38,749 nt of DNA from CAWBCI01 sp963787195 (GCA_963787195.1 CAWBCI010000029.1:1-38749); one strand, 5' to 3'; positions 1 through 9,512 are shown, numbered from the stretch's first letter. Translations and numbers: made by a program. The notes: generated from the letters alone by a model not told the origin.

Positions 1-122
1 AACGATATCACGAAATGTCGAAATTTCGAATTAAATGGGAAATGTGAAATCGGAAATCGAAAATGACATCGACAATCGACAATGCAGAATGCCGAATCGA
101 CAATTTCCCCGGCCCTGGGGGC
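1..122. repeat. Intergenic repeat R1, copy a (cut by window start)
   Basis: This is the first of several copies of a family built from near-identical short words: CGAAATGTCGAAATTTCGAA, then GGGAAAT/GGAAATC variants, then CGACAAT/GCCGAAT variants, ending in a C/G-rich run. It abuts the natural stop codon of the neighbouring gene. The same order of words recurs from 1908, 3770, 3947 and 4120. Confidence 0.85.
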
Positions 123-1731
123 TCACCTCTCCACTACAAATTTCCCTTGTGAAACAATCGTGGTATTGGATTTCAAGGATAGCTATATAAATTCCGGGGG
201 AGAGAATATTTACGTCTATATTGACTTCTGCAGCGCCGGCCGGAATCTCTATTTTATATACCTGCCTGCCGAAGGTATCGTAAACGGTCAAATTCATCTT
301 GCGGGCAGGGAATTTACCGGGTTTCGGACATCGGAAATGAACCGAGCTTCGGGCCGGGTTCGGCCAGATCCAGGATAAATCATCCTGAGATGAAGGCATT
401 TGTCCGTATTCTTCGCCGGTACCGACTATCAAACCACAGCCTGTGGGGCTAATTGTATCCGATTTGATAATTCCCTGGCAAAGGCTGTCATAAACAAAGG
501 GGGTAGTATAAACAGTGTCTTGCTGAAAATCTTCATTCAGCTTTATCAGATATGCATCGAATTGACCAGTTAAGTATGTATCTATAAAATAAAGTATTTT
601 ATGATCGGAGGTGACGGATGTTTGGGCCAGGAAAATATCATTAAAAAGGGTCAATGAGTCTGTTATATGCCCGAGGGTATCAAACTTAATTGCTCTTGAA
701 TTGGGTTCGTCATCATAGTTTCTCCATGAAGCACTTCCAACCATGGTAGAATCGTTTAAGAAATCAAATGTCATGAGTTTGCCAAGATCATAAATTCCTG
801 TTACCAAATTATATACTCCTAGCACATTGCCTTGGAGGTCGAATTTTACTATTGCAGGTAAAGTAGTATAAAGTGTGTCGGAAGTGTAATAATGGCTTAT
901 ACAGGAATAATAGCAAGTACTGTCGGGATTCAGTAAAGTCATAAACGCCTCTCCGCCTATATCCCCGGTTTCTTTATGCAGAATGATTTCCCACTGGAAG
1001 TTTCCCAGTGAATCTACTTTCACATAATAAGGGTGTAACCAACTGTATGGGTTTTCAGGATCAGGGTAGCCACATGTTCCTGTAAGTAAAAAGCCCTGGT
1101 CTGGAGCTAAAATGAGGTTCGTGAGGTCCTCATTGTTAACTCCCGGGTCAGGACTTTGATAGTACTGCTGCCAAAGGAGTTCACCATCGGATGAAAACCT
1201 CAAAAGGCCGTTTCGATTGATGTAAAGTGGTCTAAACGCCTCATTAATAATAGTCGCACATCCATCATCTTTAGTCATTGTAATACTTGATAGAAAGTCA
1301 TTATTACTAGTATTAGAAATGGAATAGCACCATTGTTTATTCCCGCAAGCGTCTAATTTAATAATTAAGGGATCAACTTGATCGTTATTTGAGAAACCTC
1401 CACATAGATATATTTCACCAGATGAATTTTGGGCGAAGTTATCTAAAACAGTCCAGCCATAATTCCTTCCAAGAAACTTTTTCCAAAGTATCTGGCCATT
1501 GATATCGGTTTTAATCAGCCAGCTGTAATGTGGAGAATTAGGCGTAACCCATCCTGAGAGCAAATATCCATTGTCATAAGAAACATCCAGGCCTAAACCG
1601 GGAGCGTCCATTTGATCCAGGTACTGCACCATCCATCGGGACTGTGCATTAGTACCGTGAATACAAATGAAGAAAAGCAATATGTAAAGGCCTGGATGTT
1701 TCAGTAGAGAGGAAGTATAGTTGATTTTCAT
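31..1731 (-). CDS. T9SS-exported beta-propeller-like protein, copy 1, frameshifted at its C-terminus
   Basis: This is a secreted protein of unknown substrate. An N-terminal signal peptide (about residues 1-30, ending ..GTNAQS) is followed by repeated strands of the type hhKxDxxGxxxW, for example VKVDSLGNFQWE, which suggests a beta-propeller. The end carries a type A Por sorting domain (WIWPNPARSS, LTVYDTFGRQV, LSPGIYIAIL) that directs passage through the type IX secretion system and anchoring at the cell surface. Compared with copy 2, a net +1 base at about 163-176 shifts the last 15 or so codons. The natural ending GKFVVER with its stop at 123-125 is still present in another frame, and the shifted frame runs on into the repeat to position 31. 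The sorting signal is therefore probably damaged, or the base is a sequencing error. The two copies are clearly paralogous along their whole length. Confidence 0.8.
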   Translation of the reverse strand: MKINYTSSLLKHPGLYILLFFICIHGTNAQSRWMVQYLDQMDAPGLGLDVSYDNGYLLSGWVTPNSPHYSWLIKTDINGQILWKKFLGRNYGWTVLDNFAQNSSGEIYLCGGFSNNDQVDPLIIKLDACGNKQWCYSISNTSNNDFLSSITMTKDDGCATIINEAFRPLYINRNGLLRFSSDGELLWQQYYQSPDPGVNNEDLTNLILAPDQGFLLTGTCGYPDPENPYSWLHPYYVKVDSLGNFQWEIILHKETGDIGGEAFMTLLNPDSTCYYSCISHYYTSDTLYTTLPAIVKFDLQGNVLGVYNLVTGIYDLGKLMTFDFLNDSTMVGSASWRNYDDEPNSRAIKFDTLGHITDSLTLFNDIFLAQTSVTSDHKILYFIDTYLTGQFDAYLIKLNEDFQQDTVYTTPFVYDSLCQGIIKSDTISPTGCGLIVGTGEEYGQMPSSQDDLSWIWPNPARSSVHFRCPKPGKFPARKMNLTVYDTFGRQVYKIEIPAGAAEVNIDVNILSPGIYIAILEIQYHDCFTREICSGEVSPQGRGNCRFGILHCRLSMSFSISDFTFPI

Positions 1732-1810
1732 TTGCGATATAATTAGATAAAATTCTATTCAGACCGGCGGATTTATGGTTTGTAATAGGCTAAGGTACGG
1801 TTTGTGTAGA

Positions 1811-2029
1811 AATCGACAATCCACGAATGACAATTCCACTCCCGGCCCCATCCCCCGGCCCCTTCCCCAAACAAATGAAGTGGGAGATAAATTTGATGTA
1901 GCGACGTAACGATATCACGAAATGTCGAAATTTCGAATTAAATGGGAAATGTGAAATGGGAAATCGAAAATGACATCGACAATCGACAATGCCGAATGCC
2001 GAATCGACAATTCCCCCGGCCCCGGGGGC
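1811..2029. repeat. Intergenic repeat R1, copy b, between the two T9SS gene copies
   Basis: This is a full copy of R1 and fills the space between the two paralogues. It opens with a C-rich stretch (CATCCCCCGGCCCCTTCCCC), passes through TTTGATGTAGCGACGTAACG and the CGAAATG words, and ends in the CGACAAT heptamers next to the stop codon of copy 2. The spacing to copy a (1907 bp) and to copy c (1862 bp) matches duplication of gene plus repeat as one unit. Confidence 0.85.
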
Positions 2030-3541
2030 TCATCTCTCCACTACAAACTTCCCTTGTGATACAATCGTGGTGTTATTTCGAAGGATGGCTATATAAATAC
2101 CTGGGGAGAGAGTATTTACGTCTAAATTGACTTCTGCAGCGCCGGCCGGGATCTTTATTTCACGTACCTGCCTGCCGAAGGTATCGTAAACGGTCAAATT
2201 CATCTTCCGGGGAGGGAATTTACCGGGTTTCGGACATCGGAAATGAACCGAGCTCCGGGCCGGGTTCGGCCAGATCCAGGGTAAATCATCCTGAGGTGAA
2301 GGCATTTGTCCGTATTCTTCGCCGATACCGACTATCAAACCACAACCTGTTGGATTAATTGTATCTGATTTGATAATTCCCTGGCAAAGGCTATCGTAGA
2401 TAAAGGGAGTGTTATAAATAGTATCTTGCTGGAGTTCGTTGTTTAATTTAATTAAGTAAGTATCATATTCTCCAGTAAGATAAATCGAAATGAAAAAAAG
2501 AATTTTGTTATCGAAAGTAACGGATGTTTGCGCTAAAAAATTATCGTTAAACAGAATCAGGGAATCCCTGATGTGGCCAAGAGTATCAAAAATAATAGCT
2601 CTGGATTTTGGTTCATCTTCATATTTTCCCCACCCGGCACTGCCTACCATAAGAGAATCATTTAAGAAAGCGAAAGTCATAAGTTTACCATAATCAAAAA
2701 TTCCTTCCTTTAAATTGTAGATACCTAGTATATTTCCTTGTAAGTCGAATTTAACAATAGCAGGCAGAATGGTATACAGAGTGTCCGAATGATAAGAATG
2801 ACTAAAACAGGAATAGTAGCAATTACTATCGGGGTTGAGCAAAGACATAAATGCTTGCCCGCCAACATTTCCCGTTTCTTTTTGTAGAATGATTTCCCAT
2901 TGTAAATTACCTAAGGAATCTACCTTGACATAATAAGGATGATGCCAGCTAATTGAAGGAGTCTCTGGATCAGGGTATCCGCAAGTACCTGTTAGTAAAT
3001 AGCCCTGATCTGGAGTCAGGATGAGATTCGTAAGATCCTCATTATTAACTCCTGGATCAGGGCTTTGATAATATTGCTGCCAAAGGAGTTCTCCGTCGGG
3101 CGAGAACTTTAGTAAACCATTACGCCTTATATATAACGGAAAGTATGTGTTATATACCAATGCCGCACAGCCACCATCTCCAGTAGTTGTGATGTCAAAG
3201 AAAAAATCTCTGTCGCTTGTAGTAGATAAAGTGTAGCACCACTGTTTTTCACCGCAAGCATCCATCTTTATAATTAAAGGATCAACATCCGTGTTATCTG
3301 ATATTGCACCGCAAAGGTAAATTTCACCAACCGCATTTTGAGTAAATTTTTCCAAAACAGTCCATCCAAAATTTCTTCCAATATACTTTTTCCATAATAG
3401 CTGACCGTTGAGATCAGTTTTTATCAGCCAAGTGTAACGAGGATAATTTGGTGCTACCCAACCTGAAAGCAAGTATCCATTATCATAAGAAACATCCAGG
3501 CCTAAACCGGGAGCGTCCATTTGATCCAGGTACTGCACCAT
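2030..3541 (-). CDS. T9SS-exported beta-propeller-like protein, copy 2, frameshifted in its signal peptide
   Basis: This is a tandem paralogue of the preceding gene with the same propeller-like repeats and an intact type A sorting domain ending GKFVVER. The coordinates are those of the open frame, which begins at an internal methionine (MVQYLDQ). The ancestral start is ATG at 3644, which reads MKIKLNIFLLLKHSG and then loses frame. Relative to copy 1 there is one extra base between about 3565 and 3600, so the signal peptide ends in a stop, while the next frame still encodes a typical signal-peptide end (IHAINAQS). As written, the protein would have no export signal unless translation starts at a non-ATG codon such as the CTG just upstream in that frame. 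It is either a decaying gene or carries a sequencing error. Confidence 0.8.
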   Translation of the reverse strand: MVQYLDQMDAPGLGLDVSYDNGYLLSGWVAPNYPRYTWLIKTDLNGQLLWKKYIGRNFGWTVLEKFTQNAVGEIYLCGAISDNTDVDPLIIKMDACGEKQWCYTLSTTSDRDFFFDITTTGDGGCAALVYNTYFPLYIRRNGLLKFSPDGELLWQQYYQSPDPGVNNEDLTNLILTPDQGYLLTGTCGYPDPETPSISWHHPYYVKVDSLGNLQWEIILQKETGNVGGQAFMSLLNPDSNCYYSCFSHSYHSDTLYTILPAIVKFDLQGNILGIYNLKEGIFDYGKLMTFAFLNDSLMVGSAGWGKYEDEPKSRAIIFDTLGHIRDSLILFNDNFLAQTSVTFDNKILFFISIYLTGEYDTYLIKLNNELQQDTIYNTPFIYDSLCQGIIKSDTINPTGCGLIVGIGEEYGQMPSPQDDLPWIWPNPARSSVHFRCPKPGKFPPRKMNLTVYDTFGRQVREIKIPAGAAEVNLDVNTLSPGIYIAILRNNTTIVSQGKFVVER

Positions 3542-3730
3542 CCAGCGGGATTGTGCATTAATAGCGTGAATACAAATGAAGATAGAGTAAAATGCTAATG
3601 CCAGAGTGTTTCAGTAGAAGGAAGATATTTAGCTTAATTTTCATTTAAAGAATAATTTGATAAAAAATTAATCAGACAGGCGGATTTATGGTTTGTAATC
3701 TGCAGGCTAAGGTAAGGTTTGTGTAGAAAT

Positions 3731-4235
3731 AAACAAATGAAGTGGAAGATAAATTTGATGTAGCGATGTAACGATATCACGAAATGTCGAAATGTCGAAT
3801 TAAATGGGAAATGAGAAATCGGAAATCGAAAATGACATCGACAATCGACAATGCCGAATGCCGAATCGACAATTCCCACCCCCGGCCCCCATCCCCCGGC
3901 CCCTTCCCCCAACCGGGTGAAGGGGAGGAGATTGATGTAGCGATGTAACGATATCACGAAATGTCGAAATGTCGAATTAAATGGGAAATGGGAAATCGAA
4001 AATTACATCGACAATCGACAATCGACCGAATGCCGAATCGACAATTCCCACCTCCCGGCCCCCATCCCCCGGCCCCTTCCCCCAACCGGGTGAAGGGGAG
4101 GAGATTGATGTAGCGACGTAACGATATCACGAAATGTCGAAATGTCGAATTAAATGGGAAATGAATGGAAATCGAAAATGACATCGACAATCGACAATGC
4201 GGAATGCCGAATCGACAATTCCCCCGGCCCTGAAG
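3731..4235. repeat. Intergenic repeat R1, copies c, d and e in tandem
   Basis: Three consecutive copies start their AACGATATCACG word at 3770, 3947 and 4120, so the tandem periods are 177 and 173 bp. Each copy contains the C-rich block with AACCGGGTGAAGGGGAGGAG, the GATGTAGCGAYGTAACG word, and the CGACAAT/GCCGAAT heptamers. With the stretch to 4391 this accounts for most of the 0.75 kb without a gene upstream of the ORF6N gene. Open frames inside it are repeat translations, not genes. Confidence 0.85.
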
Positions 4236-4287
4236 AGTCGGGAAATTTTGATATCTAAAACCTGATATTCTGATTAAAAAAAATCCG

Positions 4288-4313
4288 CATTCCGACAGGT
4301 ATAATCTCATTTT
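4288..4313. repeat. Short dispersed motif upstream of the ORF6N gene
   Basis: The word TTCCGACAGGTATAA followed by an AT-rich tail occurs here and again at about 32100, each time roughly 50-100 bp upstream of a small stand-alone accessory gene. Its role is unknown. Confidence 0.5.
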
Positions 4314-4391
4314 AATATTGATTAACAGCATAAAAGGGAGCTGGCATATTTCGCACTCCCAATCTTCAATTCTTTTACTTAAATATTAGTT

Positions 4392-4940
4392 ATGAATGAA
4401 ATGAATTTGACCTTGATCCCGGAGGAAGTTATTATGAGTAAGATATACCTGATCAGAGGATTGAAAGTAATGCTTGACATGGATTTGGCAGAATTATATG
4501 CTGTGCCGACCAAGCAACTTAAAAGATCTGTCAGGAGGAATTTGAATCGTTTCCCGGAGGATTTTATGTTGGAACTCTCAGATTCCGAATTATCGGATTG
4601 GAGGAGCCAATTTGGCACCTCCAACAGGGAAAAAATGGGATTGCGAATACCTCCCTTTGCATTTACCGAATATGGAGTACTGATGCTTGCAAGTGTTCTA
4701 AACAGTGAGAGAGCTATACAGGTGAACATACGAATTGTCAGAATTTTTTCGAAAATGAGGGAAATGATGATTTATAATAAGGAATTTGCAGAGAAATTCC
4801 GGCAACTAGAAATGAAACTCAGTGAACATGATGACAAAATCCTCTTGATTTCTGAATATTTAAGCCAGCTTGAGCAGGATAATCAACAAGCGGAAGAACA
4901 AGCAAAAAGGAAAAGAATAGGATTCCGTCAGGATAATTAG
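4392..4940 (+). CDS. ORF6N domain protein
   Basis: The N-terminal 110 or so residues match the ORF6N family (LIPEEVIMSKIYLIRG, LKVMLDMDLAELYAVPTKQL, RFPEDFMLELSDSE, AFTEYGVLMLASVLNSERAI). This DNA-binding-like domain is known from phage antirepressor-type proteins and is widespread as single genes in Bacteroidota chromosomes. The C-terminal part (about 130-182) is charged and glutamine/glutamate-rich, probably a coiled coil. The start at 4392 is chosen because the residues before the internal methionine at 4434 are part of the conserved domain. No phage genes are nearby, so it looks like a lone accessory gene set among repeats. Its target and role cannot be inferred from the sequence. Confidence 0.85.
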   Translation: MNEMNLTLIPEEVIMSKIYLIRGLKVMLDMDLAELYAVPTKQLKRSVRRNLNRFPEDFMLELSDSELSDWRSQFGTSNREKMGLRIPPFAFTEYGVLMLASVLNSERAIQVNIRIVRIFSKMREMMIYNKEFAEKFRQLEMKLSEHDDKILLISEYLSQLEQDNQQAEEQAKRKRIGFRQDN

Positions 4941-5028
4941 ATTTTATTTTGAAATACAAGTCAGGAATAAATTAAAAGTGATATGTTGATATAGTGATAA
5001 GGTGGATTTAATTTTATTTGGGATTTGT

Positions 5029-5268
5029 TTTATATGATTTGTTATTTCCCTTCGAAAATCATACAATCGCCTGCATTGCTCAGTCCGGCTTTGATACCCG
5101 ATATCCGATATTCGATATCCGATTGCGCGAAGTAGGCGATTGAACGATAGAGCGACATATATGATTTAAACCCTTCGAATATCGAATATCGTGCAATCGT
5201 TACGTCGTTACATCAAACTCCTCCCCTTCCCCTAATTTGGGGGAAGGGGCCGGGGGATGGGGGCCGTT
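5029..5268. repeat. Composite repeat: GATATCC heptamers plus an inverted partial copy of R1
   Basis: This fills most of the 330 bp between the ORF6N and symporter genes. A direct near-repeat (ATATGATTT..CCCTTCGAA..CAATCG) occurs at about 5030-5068 and 5158-5198. Between them is a run of 7-bp units (GATATCC, GATATTC, GATATCC) and CAATCGCCT with its inverted partner AGGCGATTG. From about 5197 the sequence is the reverse complement of the R1 C-rich block and GTAACGACGTAACG word. No gene is seen. Confidence 0.75.
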
Positions 5269-5270
5269 TG

Positions 5271-6895
5271 CTACCAAAAAATAATATACAGCGCCGCCAC
5301 CAGTGCGCATAAAATGATGGCTCCGGTATTAAAGGCTGTATCGGTATGGAAGAGTTTGCGGCTGAGGGAAATGCCTTTCGGGAAGTCTGTCTTGCGCTCC
5401 AGCAGGCTCCATACTACCATGATGGCGGTCAAAATCAGGAAGACATATCCCATGCGGTCGAGGAAAGGTACGGTGGCTAATAGTACCTTGAAGAGAAAGG
5501 ACAAGGGAATTGTCAGGATAGCCGCAGTCAGGGCGGCGTTTGGTGTTGCTCTTTTCCAGAACAAGCCAAGGCCGAATATAGCCACCACGCCCGGGGTTAC
5601 GAAGCCGGTGAATTCCTGTATATACTGAAAAGCCTGGTCGAGGCTGCCTAAAAGAGGCCGGGCAGTCAGGACGGCTATGAATAAAGCAGCCAGACTGGTC
5701 AGCCTTCCTACCCTTACCATTCTTGTTTCCGTAACATCCTTATTGATAAATCTTTGATAAATATCTATGGTGAAAATGGTGGAAACCGAATTGATCATGG
5801 ATGCCAGGGAAGAAACGATGGCAGCGGCCAGGGCAGCAAAGGCAATACCCTTTACGCCGGTTGGTATAAATGCGTGCAGGAGCCAGGGATAGGCCTTATC
5901 TGAGGGTTCCAGGGTAATTCCTTCTTTCTGGGTGATAACATAGGCGACGATCCCGGGTATCACGACAATCAAGGGGATTAAAAGTTTCAGGAAGCCGGCA
6001 AAGATCACGCCCCACTGGGCATGACGGATGCTTTTGGCGGCCAGTCCCCGCTGAATGATATACTGGTTAAATCCCCAGTAGGACATGTTCGCGATCCACA
6101 TCCCTCCTACCAGAACTCCTATGCCCGGCAGATCCTGGTAAGCATCCTTCAGTCCGCCCTTGCCGTCGGGTATCATCATTTGTCCCTGGTGAAGTATCAT
6201 ATGGAACTTATCGGGGGCCTGTTTCACCAGGTCCAGGAAACCACGCAGGATGCCATCATCCCCGGAAACGGCATCCAGGGCAAGGAAAGTAGTCAGCAAG
6301 CCTCCCGCAACCAGGAAGATGACCTGAATTACATCGGTCCAGGCTACAGCCGTAAGTCCGCCCCAGACCGAGTAAACGGCTGCAAAGAGTGCAAGTCCTA
6401 TCAATCCGTAAAACAGCGGGACTCCCATGATGGTTTGAAGTGCCAGGGCTCCCAGGTATAAGAACTGAAGTGAGGTTCACAAAAACATAAACAAGCAGCC
6501 AAAAAGTGGCCATGGCGGTCCGCACCCGGGTGTCGTAGCGTACTTCCAGGAATTGCGGCATGGTATAGATCTTCTTTTCCAGGAAAACAGGCAGGAAAAA
6601 TTTTCCTACGATTATGAGGGTGATGGCAGCCATCCACTCGTAGGTGGCTATACTCAGTCCGATGGCAAATCCCGATCCGGACATTCCGATAAACTGCTCG
6701 GCGGAAATGTTGGAGGCAATCAGGGAAGCCCCAATCGCCCACCAGGGCAAGTGATTTGCTTGCCAGGAAGTAATCGGTGGAAGTCTTTTCCTGTCCTTTC
6801 TTCTTTCTTGAAACCCATAAACCCACACCTATAATCAACAGGCCGTATAAAATAAATACAGCATAATCAAGCGCCGAAAACCCCGGATTTACCAT
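5271..6895 (-). pseudogene. SglT-like sodium/sugar symporter (SSS family), broken by two single-base frameshifts
   Basis: The combined reading is a close relative of the Vibrio-type sodium/galactose transporter: EDYFLA-like TDYFLASKSL, WWAIGASLIASNISAEQFIGMSGSGFAIG, YEWMAAITLIIVGKFFLP, VNLTSVL, YLGALALQTIMGVPLFYG, YWGFNQYIIQR, AALAAAIVSSLASMINS, and a C-terminal PKGISLS tail. It would be an inner-membrane, multi-helix transporter bringing in sugar with sodium. The frame is lost by one extra base at about 6748 (between SL and PWW) and regained after another at about 6459 (between SVL and YLG). No substitution-type stop codons were noticed. It lies divergently beside a lipoprotein aldose 1-epimerase, the expected partner for hexose uptake. 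It is either a recent pseudogene or holds sequencing errors. Confidence 0.85.
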
Positions 6896-7018
6896 AGTAT
6901 TATTTATTATCAGATTCTGGAAAAATATTGCAAGATATAAAATTTACTTTTCGGCAATGGCCCAAATCATCCTCTGCTGCATTTTTGTATATTAGCGCTT
7001 ATCAAACATAAGACACTT

Positions 7019-8163
7019 ATGAGAATTTCAAGATTCCCCCTGATTCCGGCAATTATCATGATCATCACATTAATATTCATGAACATTTCATGCCTTAATT
7101 CATCCCAAAAAAAACTAACAAAAATGAATGTCACCAAGGAAGTATTCGGTAAAGTTGAGGGTAAGGATGTTTATCTCTATACACTTTCCAATAATGAAGG
7201 CATGACGGTTAAGATCACGAATTACGGTGGAATAGTCACTTCCATAGATGTTCCGGATAAAAATGGAAAGACAGCGGATGTAACCCTGGGATTCGACAGC
7301 CTGCAGCCTTACCTTGACGGATGTCCATATTTCGGGGCACTCATTGGCAGGTATGGCAACCGGATTGCAAAGGGCCGCTTTGATCTGGACGGGAAGACTT
7401 ATGAACTGGCGGTGAATAACGGGCCGAATCATCTTCATGGCGGTATCAAAGGATTTGACAAGGTATTATGGAGTCCGGAAGAATTTATTAAGGATGATGA
7501 ATGTGGCCTGGAACTCAGTTATCTCAGCCCGGACGGGGAAGAAGGCTATCCGGGAAATCTTTCGGTTCGTATTATTTATTCGCTAAAAAACGGAAACCGT
7601 TTCAGTATAGAATATTTCGCAGAAAGCGACAAGCCAACACCTATCAATCTGACTTACCATGGTTATTTCAACCTGAAAGGCGCCGGAAACGGCGATATCC
7701 TTGATCATTTCCTGATGATAGATGCGAATCGTTACACGCTGTCGATTCCACGCTAATTCCCTACCGGAGAATTATCTGAAGTGAGCCGGCACTGCCTTCG
7801 ATTTTCGATTGCTAAAATGATTGGGCTGGATATTGACCAAAGTCCCGGGTGGTTATGACCATAACTTTGTGTTGAATAATGATGGGAAATTTCAGAAAGT
7901 GGCAGAACTAAGCGAAGCGAATTCGGGTCGAAAAATGGAAGTTTATACTGATCAGCCGGGATTGCAGTTTTATTCCGGAAATTTTTTGGATGGAAGTATT
8001 ACGGGAAAAGGATGGTAAGGTTTATAAACAACATTATGGCTTATGCCTGGAAACCCAGCATTTCCCTGATTCGCCCAATCATCCTGAATTCCCGAATACC
8101 ATCCTGAAACCTGACGAAGAATATCATTACACGACCGTTTATAAATTCGGCATCATGGAATAA
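7019..8163 (+). pseudogene. galM: Lipoprotein aldose 1-epimerase, frameshifted in its C-terminal third
   Basis: Mutarotase interconverts the alpha and beta anomers of hexoses. A lipoprotein-type signal (IIMIITLIFMNISC) suggests it acts outside the cytoplasm. The first 240 residues are intact: TNYGGIVTSIDVPD, GRYGNRIAKGRF, NHLHGGIKGFDK, and LTYHGYFNLKG with the catalytic-type histidine. Downstream the frame changes about six times between 7739 and 8011 (one base missing near 7739 and near 7815; one extra at 7762, 7784, 7841 and about 8010). Even so, every segment still encodes family motifs in one frame or another: VDSTLIP, TGELSEV, AGTAFDFRL, KMIGLDID, VPGGYDHNFVLN, QFYSGNFLDG and, just before the stop, CLETQHFPDSPNHP with the conserved glutamate. 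Substitution-type decay is not evident. It pairs with the divergent SSS transporter. Confidence 0.85.
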
Positions 8164-8249
8164 GAAGCAAATATTGGGAGGCCATCATTTTAATTTCATT
8201 AATAAATAAAAATATTACGGCCCTTTTACAGGCTTCCTTTCATTTAAAG

Positions 8250-8257
8250 TAATTTTG
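8250..8257 (+). promoter_or_regulatory. Bacteroidota-type promoter -7 element
   Basis: TAATTTTG matches the Bacteroidota consensus TAnnTTTG. TTTA lies 21 bases upstream as a weak -33 element, and the ATG of the DUF3298 gene is 21 bases downstream. Confidence 0.5.
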
Positions 8258-8278
8258 ACATTCCTTAAAACTATTAAG

Positions 8279-9421
8279 ATGAAAAAGACAATTCATATCA
8301 CTATCTTATCTATTCTACTCATTACTATAAGTTTATACAGCAGTGCTCAGAAAAGTTCCAATTTTTACAAGCACATGGAAGGCGTGGTCGGAGAAAATAT
8401 TTACATCATTGCTGAACTGAACCGAATTGATAATTCCCTCAGTGGCTATTATTACTATTATTTTGATGAAACTGAAGGAGAAGAAAACTGGGTCCATTTC
8501 GGAAAATCCATGCCGGTAAGCGGCACTATCGACAATGATAATAATGTAAAATTCAGCGAATTCGGTTCAGATATAAGCGGAGCTACCTTCAAGGGTAAAT
8601 TCACCGGGAAAGCAATTACAGGAGTTTGGACCAGCTCCGACGGGAAGAAGACCCTGCCTTTTGAACTGATTGAAATATATCCAAAGGGTACCGCCGCATT
8701 TACAGTTTATCATTTGCAAAGTGAAAGCAAATTAGTCGATAAAAAAGATTCCCCCATCGCCAAACAGGACCTGACACTTCTTCTGCCGGCCGCTTCCAAT
8801 GATGCCACTGTCGCGGATTCGGTAAAATCTATTATCCTAAAGAATTTCTTCAGCTTTAAAGAAGCCCAGGCTGATCCTGACAAAATGCTGCAAACGGAAG
8901 GCGATCTTTATTTCAACAATTATAAAAATTCCAATGCTGATATTTATAAGGATAATGCCGCCTCTTTCAACTGGGAAAAGAATAAATCGGTGAAGGTCCA
9001 GTATAATCAGAATTATATACTTTCTATCGAATGTTATGATTATGGATATACAGGAGGTGCCCACGGTTTGTCCGTTTCCAGATTCAGTGTTGTGGACCTG
9101 CATGATGGACATCTTTTTAGCCTGGATGATATTTTCCGCCCTGATTATCTGAATGATCTGAGGGATATCATAAATACCCAACTCCGTTCAAAATACAAAC
9201 TACAAAAGGACCAGAGCATGAAAGATGCAGGATTCTTTTACGATTTCGTTGAGCCCAGCACTAATTTTTATGTAAACAAGGACGGAATAGGGTTTTACTA
9301 TAATCAATATGAAGTTGCTCCCTTTGCTATGGGACCAATTGATATTTTTGTTCCTTTCAGATTTCTAAAAAGAATTTTGAAAGAGAATAGTCCATTGCTG
9401 CCCCTTTTAGGAAATGACTAA
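8279..9421 (+). CDS. Exported DUF3298 (RsiV-like) domain protein
   Basis: The function is unknown. The start at ATG 8279 gives a clean signal peptide (MKKTIHITILSILLITISLYSSAQ); the longer frame begins at a TTG without support. The middle region (about 30-160) looks like a beta-rich domain with GKFTGKAITGVWTS. The C-terminal half carries the family hallmark GGAHG (259-263) followed by SLDDIF and a region ending in AMGPIDIFVPF, as in DUF4163/DUF3298 proteins, which include the extracytoplasmic part of the anti-sigma factor RsiV. There is no membrane segment or sigma-binding region here, so a direct anti-sigma role is unlikely. It is probably periplasmic and transcribed alone from the promoter just upstream. 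Confidence 0.75.
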   Translation: MKKTIHITILSILLITISLYSSAQKSSNFYKHMEGVVGENIYIIAELNRIDNSLSGYYYYYFDETEGEENWVHFGKSMPVSGTIDNDNNVKFSEFGSDISGATFKGKFTGKAITGVWTSSDGKKTLPFELIEIYPKGTAAFTVYHLQSESKLVDKKDSPIAKQDLTLLLPAASNDATVADSVKSIILKNFFSFKEAQADPDKMLQTEGDLYFNNYKNSNADIYKDNAASFNWEKNKSVKVQYNQNYILSIECYDYGYTGGAHGLSVSRFSVVDLHDGHLFSLDDIFRPDYLNDLRDIINTQLRSKYKLQKDQSMKDAGFFYDFVEPSTNFYVNKDGIGFYYNQYEVAPFAMGPIDIFVPFRFLKRILKENSPLLPLLGND

Positions 9422-9512
9422 AGAACCGCGGGTAATTATTGAATTAAAAAACATATGTACAGGATAATCATTTCCCTTTATTATCTATTTATAAACTGAT
9501 GTTGGGATTAGG

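Noticed and set aside
3731..4235. Regularly spaced repeats that might be taken for a CRISPR array
   Set aside because: The period is about 175 bp with no spacer/repeat structure of 25-40 bp, and no cas genes are near.
3634..4331. Open frames on the minus strand in the R1 array
   Set aside because: They are translations of the repeat units themselves, with the same peptide recurring in each copy.
5257..5628. 123-codon plus-strand frame at the 3' end of the symporter
   Set aside because: It overlaps the SSS coding sequence on the opposite strand and has no features of its own.
6896..7018. Promoters in the divergent symporter/epimerase gap
   Set aside because: Only poor matches to TAnnTTTG were found, so no site is claimed.
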